Assembly: GCA_015680685.1 (NCBI GenBank)
Contig: MNCI01013673.1
Coordinates: forward strand, 290,914 to 354,913
Direction: 5' to 3'
DNA length: 64,000 bases
DNA from: Gnetum montanum
Lineage: Eukaryota > Streptophyta > Gnetopsida > Gnetales > Gnetaceae
Part shown: one piece after another, positions 33,773-44,307 of the stretch
Layout of the letters: every line of letters starts with the position of its first letter
Numbering within the stretch: position 1 is the first letter of the stretch
Translations under genes and position numbers: made by a program
The notes under the pieces: generated by a model
Seen by the model: the letters and a program-made list of their open reading frames with translations, nothing else
Told to the model about the DNA's origin: nothing
Database searches by the model: none

Positions 33773-35526
33773 CCTATCATTATGGGGAGAGCATGGGTTA
33801 GCACAATTGATGCTAGGTTAGAAATGAGAGACTTGTCCTTAGAAAATTTAGAGGACCATAAGAATGAAGCCATATAAACATAAAAAATTCTATGAATTAC
33901 TTATGATGATGATGAAGGGTGAAATTGTGAACCAAAATTTTAGAATGTTAACATGATCCTTACAACAACCCATAATAAATTTGAAAGATACATATGTATG
34001 AAAAAAAGAAACAATGGCCACTAAAGTGATAGACACATAGTGCATAAGAAATAAGAATAGAAAATTATCTAAAACATGTATGGAAATATTGAACCCACTT
34101 ATCAGCCCCTACTCCAAGAAAATAACCCAAATAGAAAACCTACAAAAAGATATCCTAAACCATGATCATATATTAATGAGTAGTGGACATGAAGACTCAA
34201 AACCTAAAATCAAAAATAACAAGAAACCATTTTTGGATTCTATAAAACAAAAAGACCATTTTTCCCAATAGGACATGTATCTTTAAATGATCAAAAATTG
34301 ATTATCATCAATGTTCCATAGGATAATAAAAAAAACATAAATCACTAAAGACAATGAACAAGAGACCTATAGTGTATGATCCTCAAAATGTGTAGTCCAT
34401 TTTTCGAATAATTGTCCATTAGTTCAGTCATGGATGAGGTATCCTATCTCGAATTAAGAATTAACAAGCACATTTTAACTTTTCTATTTTCTTATCTTTT
34501 GGTTTACAATTTTTTTATACTTTTCTAAATTCTTGGTATTTTTTTTACCTTTTAATATGTTTACTATTCTTTAATAATTTCATGATTCTTACTATATTTT
34601 TAATTATTTAGCATCCTTAAAATTCTCTATATTTTTCCTATTTTTATATCTATTTCATACTTTATACAAGTTTACGATTTTCTGATGTAAATATTTTTGT
34701 TGATTTTTCTAATAAAGTATCAAGTAATAAGAAAGATTTAGTTGAAATAATAAGAGTTTCACCCTATGTTATTAAATCATTAAAATATTAATCATATATA
34801 CAGTAGGATCACATCATCAATTCACTTATTTCTAATAATAAGAGGTTCTTACTATAGATATAATGATATTTTATTAGAATATAACTAAAATAAACTTTTG
34901 ATTATTATGCCTTGATGAAAAGATGAAGAATCAAGGAATGAAAAGGATGTGATATCAAGAGGATTTGTGGATTCTCTAAAGATACCTATGTGAGTGTTAT
35001 TACATTGTTCAGTTATATCATTTTTTTTGTGTTGTCACGCAAAATGGAAGTGTGTTCTTAAAATAAATGTTGCCTTGCTTTGTCACTAGAAAGACATATT
35101 ACCTTATGCTTGAAGGTAGTCATTTGGTAATTTTATAGTAATTACATAATAAAATTCTTGGTTTTTCTGCTGGAAACATATTTTACGCATGTTTAAAGAT
35201 AGTCAACTTCTCAAGAATTTCAAAATGTTTCTTGGAGTTGTAGTAGTTATGTGGCTAGAAAGACATGTTAGCCATGCCTAAAGGCACTCCTTTGTCCAAT
35301 GGTTAAGTTTCCTTCAAAATAAATTACTTAATTAATAAATTAATTTCTTTCTCTTCATTGGAAAATGGTTATATTTCTTCTAGTTGTGATCATCTTATGG
35401 TTAGATTTTTTGAGATGACATGATACAATATCACTTGTAAGGGGTATGCACTTGGTTTAGATCTTGGAAGAATAGGATAATGATAACATTAATCATGCAT
35501 TACATAAAAGAAATCATAATGCTAAT
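33773..35526 (+). mobile_element. E7: gypsy fragment, protease end plus 3' region, no RT or integrase
   Basis: Begins inside protease with 'IIMGRAWVSTIDA' (about 33777-33815). A decayed linker follows; 'KLIIIN' is still visible near 34287-34310. The sequence then goes directly to TCATGGATGAGG (about 34425), the counterpart of the purine tract behind integrase, and to T-rich 3' non-coding sequence. The block GAAAAGGATGTGATATCAAG (34937) matches E2 at 14097. RT, RNase H and integrase are absent. A segment with 'GAAAGACAT(A/G)TTA' occurs about three times at 35083-35290. E4 lies at the left and E8 at the right, so the rest of E7 is missing or unrecognised. Confidence 0.65.
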
Positions 35527-36482
35527 TGATGAGTGGTGAAGGGTACCCTTATGCTCAACCATACAAATCACAAAGCATTCATGTGCAATTTGGTTGAATT
35601 CTACAGATTCTATGTCTTTTGATACATTAGACTTTAGGGAAGTGAACCTTTCCCTAATAGTAATTCATTGTATTCTTAATTACACTTTTGATGCACATGG
35701 TATGGTTAAATTTAATTGAGGAATATGATTTTTATTAGTTTATGTTTTATGGTTTTTGTGCTTAGAGTAGAGAAATGAAGTAATTTAATAACTAGTTTAA
35801 TTTAGCCACTTAACTAATCTCAAACTAGTCCCAACATAAGCATTTGGTTCCACTTTCCATACAAATCCTAAACCCACATATCCACTACTAGGTTACCAAG
35901 TGCTATGCTACTGGGTGAACCAAGCAGTAATGCTATTGGAATTACTAAGCAAATATGTGTTTATGCTCAAAGCAGCTGTACTTATATGCTTAATCTATTT
36001 AGCTTAATTAATTAACTAATCACTTAAAGTCTAATTGAGGTTAATTAATTACATATTTAATGAAAATAATAAATGCATAAATAAATCATTAATTTATTTT
36101 AACTTTTGCAAGGTTTGATCAAAAAGCTTATCTTTATTGCTATTCACACAGGTGTGGTTCAGGTGCAACAGTGCTCAAATAAAAATCTATACACTTTCTG
36201 ACTCCCACGATGAGCACTTAGAGAAATATTCTAACTCTCAAATGGAAAAATTTCAAGAGCTCTACTACTACTATGACTTGACTCATAAACATGGGTGTGA
36301 GCTTATGCTTATAGTTTTTATTGCTAGGTTGCATTGACGGGGCCCAATAGGCGTAGCAAACCCTATGTTGACATGGCCTCATCGATGGGGCAACATCATG
36401 TAAATGGGGCCCCATCGACAGGGGCTTGTTAATAAGGCCATTTCAATGGGAGCTCATCAATGCAGCACTTTGATGCTTATCA
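35527..36482 (-). repeat. E8 3' LTR (956 bp)
   Basis: On the plus strand TGATGAG (35527) to CTTATCA (36482). U3 at about 36335-36475 holds GCATTGACGGGGCCC, CATCGATGGGGC and CATCGACAGGGGC repeats. TATAAATA-like sequence on the minus strand near 36308-36316. It is longer than the 5' copy because it has an extra repeat segment in U3. Confidence 0.87.
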
Positions 36483-36494
36483 TACCCCCATGAT
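36483..36494 (-). other. E8 polypurine tract
   Basis: Plus strand TACCCCCATGAT, i.e. ATCATGGGGGTA on the minus strand, directly before the 3' LTR; same as E1 and E5. Confidence 0.75.
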
Positions 36495-36719
36495 TGAATG
36501 AAAAGTAATCTTTAAGTTTCTTTACAAAATTGGAAAGGTATGGGATTATTGACTAACTCTTAACACAATAAATAAACTAACTTGACAAAACTAAGTGCCC
36601 AAGTGTAAAAAAGAACACATTACAAAAAATTTTGATGTTCATAATACAAAATTAAACACCATGACATGACTAAACAAAATTGGATAGCACATCCTCTAAT
36701 GGCATTAAGGTGATGAAGA
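36495..36719 (-). other. E8 short 3' untranslated region
   Basis: About 225 bp resembling the last part of the 3' region of E5 and E3 (AAGGTATGGGATTATTGACT). No gene seen. Confidence 0.6.
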
Positions 36720-38780
36720 AGATCAAATAGTCCTAGGCAATGTAGGCTCCTAAGGTTCTAAAAAATCGTCACTAGCTTTGGGCATGTGTAGTGGCTAAGG
36801 TGGTTGTGGCTATCCTACTATGGATATAACTTCTAATGGAAGGTTAAAGGTATCTAGTAATGCCTTCATCTTCTCCTCCTTACTCTAGGGATTGTTCACA
36901 ATCCATGTGGCATCACCAATGTGGATTAGAATGGGGATATCCCATGAACAAGCCATTACCACGAACAACTCCTTTACATTGACAAACCAAGTAGTGAAAT
37001 GTTTATGTTGAACATCAAACACCTTTACTATGTTCTACATATCCTAGTAGCCATTCATCAGTTTGGCTAGGTTCTCGGTGATAGATCTTTGGTCAGTGTA
37101 TTTACCCTTAAGAACTTCAAGTTTACCATTTGCCACTACAAAATTTTGCTTAGTGTCTTTGTGATGCTTGAATTCAGCCTTGTATAACAAGTATGAGTTG
37201 GGCACCTACTTCACTAGTTTTAATTGTGACCATTTGGTAGTCAACATGGCTAGATTTGCATATCAGAGATTGGTGAGCTTCATGTATTCTATCATCTTCT
37301 CAATTTGCAACTCCTCCATGTGAATTTATACATTGTTGTAGGCATATATCCCATTAATGATAGGTTTCCACAATTCTCTTCCTTTCTAGAGTTGTTGGAG
37401 GATCTCATTTACTTTTTCCTTCACCAACTGGATGTGTTTTTCATTCACTTATTTTTGTAGACCAACATAATCTCTATAATGATTTATAACTTTTTCAAAT
37501 TTGAGAGCCTCCAATTTCTAGGAAACTACCTTAATTGTAGTCTTCTGTCAAAGGGCATAGACCTCGTCCATGTAGAGGTTTCTAATTTTTGTTACCAATC
37601 TCCTTAGTTCTATGTTTGTTTTGGCTAGTTTATCCGATTGTTGATGGATGAAGTCAGTTAATTACTATTTGTGCTCATCAACATTCCATAGGTGATGGTC
37701 CTCTATGATCAATTACACATTCTCCTAGTGGGTTTGATCTAAGGCTTTCTAAAATTTTTGTTGTGTGGCCTTTGCCCAGGATTAGTAGAACACTACTATT
37801 TCCATCACACCCTCAACCCATTTCAATCTAGTATAAATCTATTCAAGAGCTTCATCTTCTATCAACGTCAAGTTGAGAAATGTAGGATTAGTAATTTGGC
37901 CTCTTAATTTAGCAAATTCAGTAGCTAAGCATTCATTTAGCTCCTTGGCTATTTTGAGTTACCCTCCAAGATGATGTTTTGCTCATTGCCTCTAGTAGCT
38001 TGGATAGGATTGCAGTAATATTGTTTAGAAGATCAAAGACATCTGGAAGTGGTAACCTAATTCAAACAAGTTGGTTCAGTAATTCTTCATTCTATGCTAC
38101 ATTTATTCTACCACTTGTGGTCTTTGTAGATATTTGCACATCCTTAAGTGTAGTATATCTAGTACAAATGTTGTAGATGCATTAAGTGATTCAACAATTT
38201 AGTCAACAACCATCTCTACTATTGTATCTTGTCCTTGGTGCTACATCACCAATATTGTTGCCCCTCATCTTTCTCTAAGAACACTAAGAAGGTTGTAGTA
38301 TTCCTAGAGATTTCTAGGAGTGACTACTATTCTGTGAGAGATACTGTAACCTCTCTAGTGCTAGGATTTGATATTGTGAATAATTATGTTCTTTGGGCTA
38401 AGAAAATGGATCCACCTTTACCCATCAAGCTAATTGTTTAGGATATCTCATTTAAGTGACTCATTACTAGTCAATACACAAATGGATCCCTACTGCTCAT
38501 GCCTACTTATTGCTCTTGTTCACTCAAGAGCCATTCTTAGTATTTTTGCAACCATTGGGTTGTTGAAACAATGTCTAGCATAGTTGTTTGAGTGATAGGT
38601 GGAGATGGTGGCTGCTACTCCTCTTCTTGAATAGTTGTTGTAGGCATCTTATCTTTCATCATCTCTTCCTAATTAGTGATTGAAGCATGTCTAACAACAT
38701 TGTTTCTATAACAAACTATTCCTCCCTTCTGATAGAGTTATATAATGAGACATGGAAAGGGGAGTATCTTCCTTTCACAT
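36720..38780 (-). pseudogene. Unidentified coiled-coil-like ORF in E8 (env-like position)
   Basis: On the minus strand one frame stays readable from about 37960 down to 36735 (about 400 codons) with roughly fifteen stops, nearly all TAG/TAA where Gln, Trp or Arg would be expected. A second frame covers about 38130-37970, and less clear sequence continues up to 38780. The inferred protein is rich in Leu, Lys, Glu and Gln, with heptad-like stretches such as KLAKTNIELRRLVTKIRNLY and 'QLVKEKVNEILQQL'. It ends in a less charged region with 'CSWDIPILIHIG' and a Pro-rich tail. I recognise no family. It lies in the sense of E8, between integrase and the 3' LTR, where Athila-group elements carry env-like ORFs, but I see no clear signal peptide or membrane anchor. 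It may be an element-specific third ORF or captured host sequence. Confidence 0.6.
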
Positions 38781-39300
38781 TTATTTTCTTTAAATTACTT
38801 CTCCATCTCTAGATAAATTAGTTATGGAAGGTTGATAGGAAATCTCTCACTCAGAGTGGTGTATGCATAGGTAGAGAATGTGATGATTTTGATGGAATCC
38901 ATGAAGTCAAAGCCCCTTATGTCAAAGGGCTCTAGTGGTTGAATCCATTGTAGAGGATCCTCTATTCAATTAGTCATTCCACCATCTTGTTGATTGCTCT
39001 TACATGATTAGAAAAATTAATGGTCATCCTTGAAGATTATAGGCCAATAGTATCCTATCCTCTGGAATTTTAGGGCTATGCATCTCCCTACATAGTGGCC
39101 TCTCAAGGGCCTTCATGATCATCTTAGAGAATGTTTAATTAATCCACATCATGGATAAAACAATGAACTAGGCCATTGGTACACACCTTGTAAAGGTGTC
39201 TATTGATTTTCATGAAGTACTTTGCCCAATGAAGAAATAGTTGTTTCTTCCTAATGTCTAGATCTTGTGGCATCTCCTAATTGAGAAGGTAAGTGAGGAT
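38781..39300 (-). pseudogene. pol: E8 integrase remnant (N-terminal and early core)
   Basis: Minus strand: zinc-domain region around 39120-39040, with 'HEGP' and 'YYWP' counterparts degraded, then 'WIQPLEPFDI' and the first-Asp region equivalent to GIDFMGP (about 38950-38900). Similarity to E2 and E3 then stops: the second Asp, the Glu and the GPY/F part are missing and the extra frame begins. Whether the loss came before or with acquisition of the extra ORF is not known. Confidence 0.72.
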
Positions 39301-39930
39301 GTCATCATACCATTTTGATTGAGTAGGTACTTGGTCATTTATTGCTCTTTTAAAGATGAGTTCATCTAGAAATTAATTAGAATATGAACTCTCCTCCTAT
39401 TTATTATTCCATCTTAACTAAGAGAGGTGGTCAGTGACCAGATTCTTAGTTCCTTTTTGATCTACCATTAAGAGATCGAATTCTTGCAAGATCATAAGCC
39501 ACTGTATTGTATGGGGGCTTATTGTTGGCTTATTTATTAGAAAGTAGATGCCACTATGACCTATGTTGTATGTGAATTACATAGATCATAGTGGCAATCT
39601 AGATCTAGTTATAGCCACTATAATCATCCAAGAAGCTATAATAGCAATGCCTAGATATAATGTTCAACACTTGGTCCAAAAATGGCAATGAAAAATGATC
39701 TTTAAATTTTTCCATATTCAATAACTTAAAGTCAACACAAACCTGCCGCTTGCCACCTTTCTTTCACACAATTATGAGTGGGATAACTCACTCACTATCC
39801 ATGATGGGATAGATAAAACCCACCTTGAGGAGTTCAATTCATGTTTGATGATCTACTTCAATTTGGTGTTCATCCACCTTTGTGGCTACCTTCTTGGCTT
39901 CATGGTAGGGTTAGTGTAGATACAATGCTA
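39301..39930 (-). pseudogene. pol: E8 RT remnant and RNase H end, with internal deletion
   Basis: Minus strand 39930-39590 holds RT start motifs: the counterpart of 'GFIYPIMDSEW' (about 39830-39790), 'CERKVASGRFVLTL' (about 39770-39730), 'FPLPFIDQVL'-like and 'YSGYNQI'-like sequence. At about 39570 it jumps to the end of RNase H ('YFLINKPTISP', about 39550-39520, then 'LQEFDLLMVDQKGTKNLVTDHLS'). The catalytic FMDD loop and most of RNase H are deleted. Confidence 0.75.
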
Positions 39931-40990
39931 GCATATCCTTAGATCAATTCTAGTTAATTTAGGATATGACCATGCAATGATTGTTGGCCATTTGTTGATC
40001 ACCTTCAACAACTTGTCTTTTTTTGGAGCAAGATTTGAATTAATTATAACTGTCTTTCCATTTTTTAAAAATGCATACTCCATACTGGCTAATAGATCTT
40101 TTATCTCTAGAGTCTTTATATTGAAATTATTAGGGATTACCAACTCTTCCCAATAGGTATCATCAACTTCATCATTAGAGAGTTGGTGATGAACTTTCTC
40201 AAGTTCATCCATGCCTTTGACAAAAGCACATGTTAAGCTCTTAGAGGATTCCTTGCATAGTGTTCCACTATCAAAGTCAGCTATTAGCCACTAGGTACCC
40301 TCTTGTATTATGGTTGTTGCATACAGGCACCTTTGGATATTGATTTCATGTGCAGATTGATTGCATGCCTTAATGAATGCTATTTTAATGGATTATATTT
40401 TCTGCATGAAATTGCACTTGTTATCACCATATGAGATGCATGGAACTCATTTCCTCTTGAGGCATTCAGATTCATTCTCCTTAATGATTTCATGCATTCA
40501 AATTCATTCATGCATCAATAGTGCTTAACTATGCATGTCCCATAATAATGTGGAAGTCACCTTTGCAATTTTTGACCTTGATCATTAGAAAATTAGTAGG
40601 ATAGGATCACTCACAAACTATAGTCATAATGTGCTTCACTAATCCTAGAGAAACAATGATTGAATAGTTTACTAATTCTAATTGGATATTTCTCTTCTTG
40701 AGAGGTGGTACATTCTAGAACTTGTACATATCATGGAAGATGAAATTGACACCAGAACTAGAATAAAAAAGAACATTGCATGACTCATGTCCAATGATCT
40801 AAAAGTAAATAAGAGGACTTCCTAGATAACATCTCTTTATGGAAAGGTTCCTAGCCTTGATCCAATCAAAAAAAACATGAGCTAACATCATAGTGTAGAT
40901 GGTGTTTAATTTGAAGGGGCCTTGAATATGTTTGGTGCAAAGGGTGAGGGTGTTGGAGATATAGGATGACTAGTCACATTAAGTTATGAG
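39931..40990 (-). pseudogene. pol: E8 protease and pre-RT linker
   Basis: The linker is open at 40212-39928 ('MDELEKVHHQL' ... 'FLKNGKTVIINSNLAPKK'). Protease lies upstream at about 40900-40440 with 'NIQLELVNYSIIVSLGLVKH' and 'FHIIMGHA'. The active-site DSG is replaced (reads SSSGVNFI), so it would be inactive. Stops throughout. Confidence 0.75.
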
Positions 40991-43261
40991 GTTTGGTGAG
41001 GACTATTGGGTTAGAGAAATGGTCATTTCTTGGATCTATAGTCTGAACCACTTGGCTAGAAGGTTGGTTGTAAATTTATAGCCCTTGTAGCATTTCGTTA
41101 CAACGGTTATGAAGGAATTTCACCTTGCATGGACAGAGTAGGAGGTAACTAAGTTGAGGGTGGAGGAATGTGTGCAGATAGATGTAGAGTATGATAAGGA
41201 TATGGGGGTTTCCCTTGAGTATATGGTGAATAATTTTGATGGTACTTTATAGGATAATAGTGATGTTGGAATGAGGTAGGACTAGTAGTCATGTGGAGAA
41301 ATAGGGTACTGAACATAGTACTTGTATGGATTTGGTTGCCTGTAAGGGTACTGTTGTCTTGGTGGTGATATTCCCCACATCTATGATTGTTTTCACTATT
41401 GGTATTGCTCATACATTTGTGGTGAAGCTCCACTTGGATAGTAAGCCTATTTATGTTAGTGGAATTACCTTGTATTGCCTTGTAGATAAGGCAATCATCT
41501 AGGTACTTTACTCCTTGCTAGTCAAGGATTCAATGTGTACATCCAAGAATCTTATAAGTGTAACATCACAAGGTAATATTCCTTAGGATGATCATATTAA
41601 CAAATGTCACATCCAAAATTATCATTAGAGTCTTTCTCCACAACATCTTATACTGCAATAGTTTTTCCCTTACCTCTCTAATAGGTATTTTCAACTTCTT
41701 TTTGCCTCTTGTAGTTATGATCATTTTTTTCTCTTTGGATAATTCAAAAATATTTATATTATTTTGGAATTTTTCATCCAAAGAGTCCCATAGTTTATCA
41801 ACCTTTGTCAAAATATTAGAAATAGATTTTTGGATGGGCAAGGTTTTTTTGTTCACCACCTCATTGAATGGTGATTTCTTCTCATCACAGAATTAGACAT
41901 CCCTTTTTTGATGAAAGGTTTCTTATTATATTCTTCTGATGAGCTCTTAGTTTGAACAACCTCCCTTGGGCATAAACTCCAAGTGTTCTTATGGTTTCTA
42001 CTCTGAGCCCATTTATTATTTGGTGGAGTTCTTTCCTTTGAGAATAGTCATGGCTAGGGCATCAATGTAAGAGAGAATAATATCTATCTATGGTGGAATC
42101 CAAGGGTTCATGAGTTCCCTATTTCTAGCCTTATATTTTCTTTCTCAGATTAGACACTCTAGAGTACGTTTGGTATTTGTCATTAAATAGTTCCAGCATG
42201 GTACTCCATTTGCAAATAGATTTTGGCTCCAAGGATTGGTACCAACTTTCTACCTTTTTGATGAGTATCCTAGGAAATAGCTTTAGTTTCTAACAATCAT
42301 TTTCAATGTTTTATAAGGCATAGGCATCATGAAATGCTTGAAGATATGTGTGTGGATTAGAGTTATATCCCCCCTCCAATGTGAGAATATTGTTCATATC
42401 AAGTTATCTAATCCAATTATCTTTCGCATGCCTAGATCAAATTTTGATAGCTTCTACAATATTGAGCATGGTTTGAGTTTCTAACAAAGGTTCATCATCA
42501 TCATTATTTCATTATCATTGATGATGTCCTTTGTTACTCCTTCATTAATTATGGGCTTAATGATCAATATTATTGTTCCATTGTTCACCTCCATCATGAT
42601 TATTCTTTCTACAACATTTTTCAAAACTAAAAGAGGAAGAAGAAAAAGATGTAGATGAAAAGGATGAAGAGGGAGGAGGGTTGCCATGACCATGATATCT
42701 ACCAATTCCATTTTGGTAGTCATGGCCATGTTCATTAGTTTTCTTATCTTTTTTATGCTTATTCGAGCCCCTTCCTTAATTGCCAGCTTTATCTGAACTT
42801 GGATTATTGATAGTGAACTATAGGTTTAGGGCCACATCCTCATCACTAGTAACAAGGGATGGATTATTTTCATGTTGCGAGCTCTCAGAGGAAGGGTCCT
42901 CATTGTCATCTTTGTTTAGTAGCAATAAGGGATTGGTGAAATGTTTCCACTTCACAACGTCATGGTGCTTCTCCTGGTGTCGATCTCACCTATGTTGTGT
43001 TTTAGTGGGATGACAATCCTAGTAGTTGTATCTAGGCACAACATACTCCTCTTGAAGATTATGGATGTTCAACTTCTTAAGAGTTTGAAGTAGCATCATA
43101 GGCATGGATCAATCAGGAGACATTAGAATCTTGCCTTCCATGTTATGCCCTTGTAATTACTCATCCTAATGTAGGATAAACATATCTGGATGAGTATATA
43201 CCACTTTACATTCTTGTGGAACCAATGATTTAACATCATCATTCCTATGAGAAGAAGACAT
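40991..43261 (-). pseudogene. gag: E8 Gag
   Basis: Start ATG at complement 43259-43261 (MSSSHR...). Landmarks leftwards: 'VVYTHPDMF' (about 43200), 'CHPTKTQHR' (about 43010), the Ser-rich tract (about 42610-42670), 'DMNNILTLEGG' (about 42400-42370), and the core. The knuckle region reads CDIC then YDHPKEY (about 41610-41580) with the last Cys lost. A Pro/Tyr-rich tail follows, with an open piece 41149-41433. Many stops. Confidence 0.78.
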
Positions 43262-43392
43262 TTTGCAAATAAATAAAATATTAGTGTGCTCTTGTAATTA
43301 TTTTATTTGAAAATGATCTTTACCTTATGGTTCATCCAACAATGTTAATGATGTTCGCTAATCCTAGATAGTGCATGTTTTAATAGAAAGAG

Positions 43393-43410
43393 TCCCTAGC
43401 AATGGTTCCA
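43393..43410 (-). other. E8 primer-binding site (tRNA-Asp type)
   Basis: Minus strand TGGAACCATTGCTAGGGA, one base after the 5' LTR; matches the tRNA-Asp complement at most positions. Confidence 0.75.
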
Positions 43411-43411
43411 A

Positions 43412-44307
43412 TGATGAGTGGCAAAGGATACCCGTACACTCAACCATATAAATCACGAAGCATTCATACATGATCTAGTTGAGTTCCATTGACTTTATGT
43501 CTTTGAGTACACTAGTCTTCTAAGAAGTGAACCTTGCCCTAATAGTCATTCATTATCTTCTCAATGATACTTGTGATGCACATGGTATGGTTACATGTAA
43601 TCAAGGCATATGATTTTTATTAGTTTTTATTTTATGATTTTTGTGCTTAAAGTAGAGAGATGAAGTAATCTAATAACTAGTTTAAATTAGCTACTTAACA
43701 TAAGCACATGGTCCCACTTTCCATACACATCCTAAACCCATGTTTCCATTACTGGGTTACCAAGTGCTACACTACTAGGTGAACCAAGCAAATAATTTTG
43801 CTAGGATTACCAAGCGAATACATGTTTATGCTTGAAGCGGTCATACATATGTGCTTAATCTATTTAGCTTAATTAGTTAACTAATTTATTAAAGTCTAAT
43901 TAAGCTTAATTAATTACATACTTAATGAAAACAATAAATTCATAAATAAATCATTAATCTATTCTAAGTGCTACAAGGTTTGATCAAAAGGCTCATCCTT
44001 AGTGTCACTCACATTGAAGTGGTTCAAGTACAACAGTACTTGAATAAAGATTTGTACACTTTCTAAATCCTCCTGAAAGAACTCAGAGAAATATTCTAAC
44101 TCTCAAATGGAAAAATTTCAAGAGCTCTACTACTACTATGACTTGACTCCCCATAAACATCGATGTGAGCTCATATTTATAGTTTTATTATTAGGCTGCA
44201 TCGATGAGGCCCTATAGACATAGCAAATGCTACGTTGATGTGGTTCCATTGATGGGGCAACACCATGTTAATGGGGCCCCATTGATGTGACACTTTGACA
44301 CTCATTT
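43412..44307 (-). repeat. E8 5' LTR (about 896 bp)
   Basis: Plus strand TGATGAG (43412) to the decayed end CTCATTT (44307). Minus-strand TATAAATA at 44174-44181. U3 (about 44196-44300) holds GCATCGATGAGGCCC, CATTGATGGGGC and GGGGCCCCATTGATG repeats. Clearly paired with 35527-36482. Confidence 0.85.

Larger units (their letters stand above)
35527..44307 (-). mobile_element. E8: minus-strand gypsy element with extra reading frame
   Basis: Minus-strand order: 5' LTR (43412-44307), primer site, gag, protease, linker, first part of RT, then a jump to the end of RNase H, the N-terminal and early core part of integrase, a long unidentified coiled-coil-like frame, purine tract and 3' LTR (35527-36482). 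Flanks are CTAAT (35522-35526) and CTTAT (44308-44312), a likely 5-bp duplication with one change. The U3 belongs to the second class, as in S1. The usual 3' non-coding region of E1-E3 and E5 is absent and replaced by the extra frame. Confidence 0.83.
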
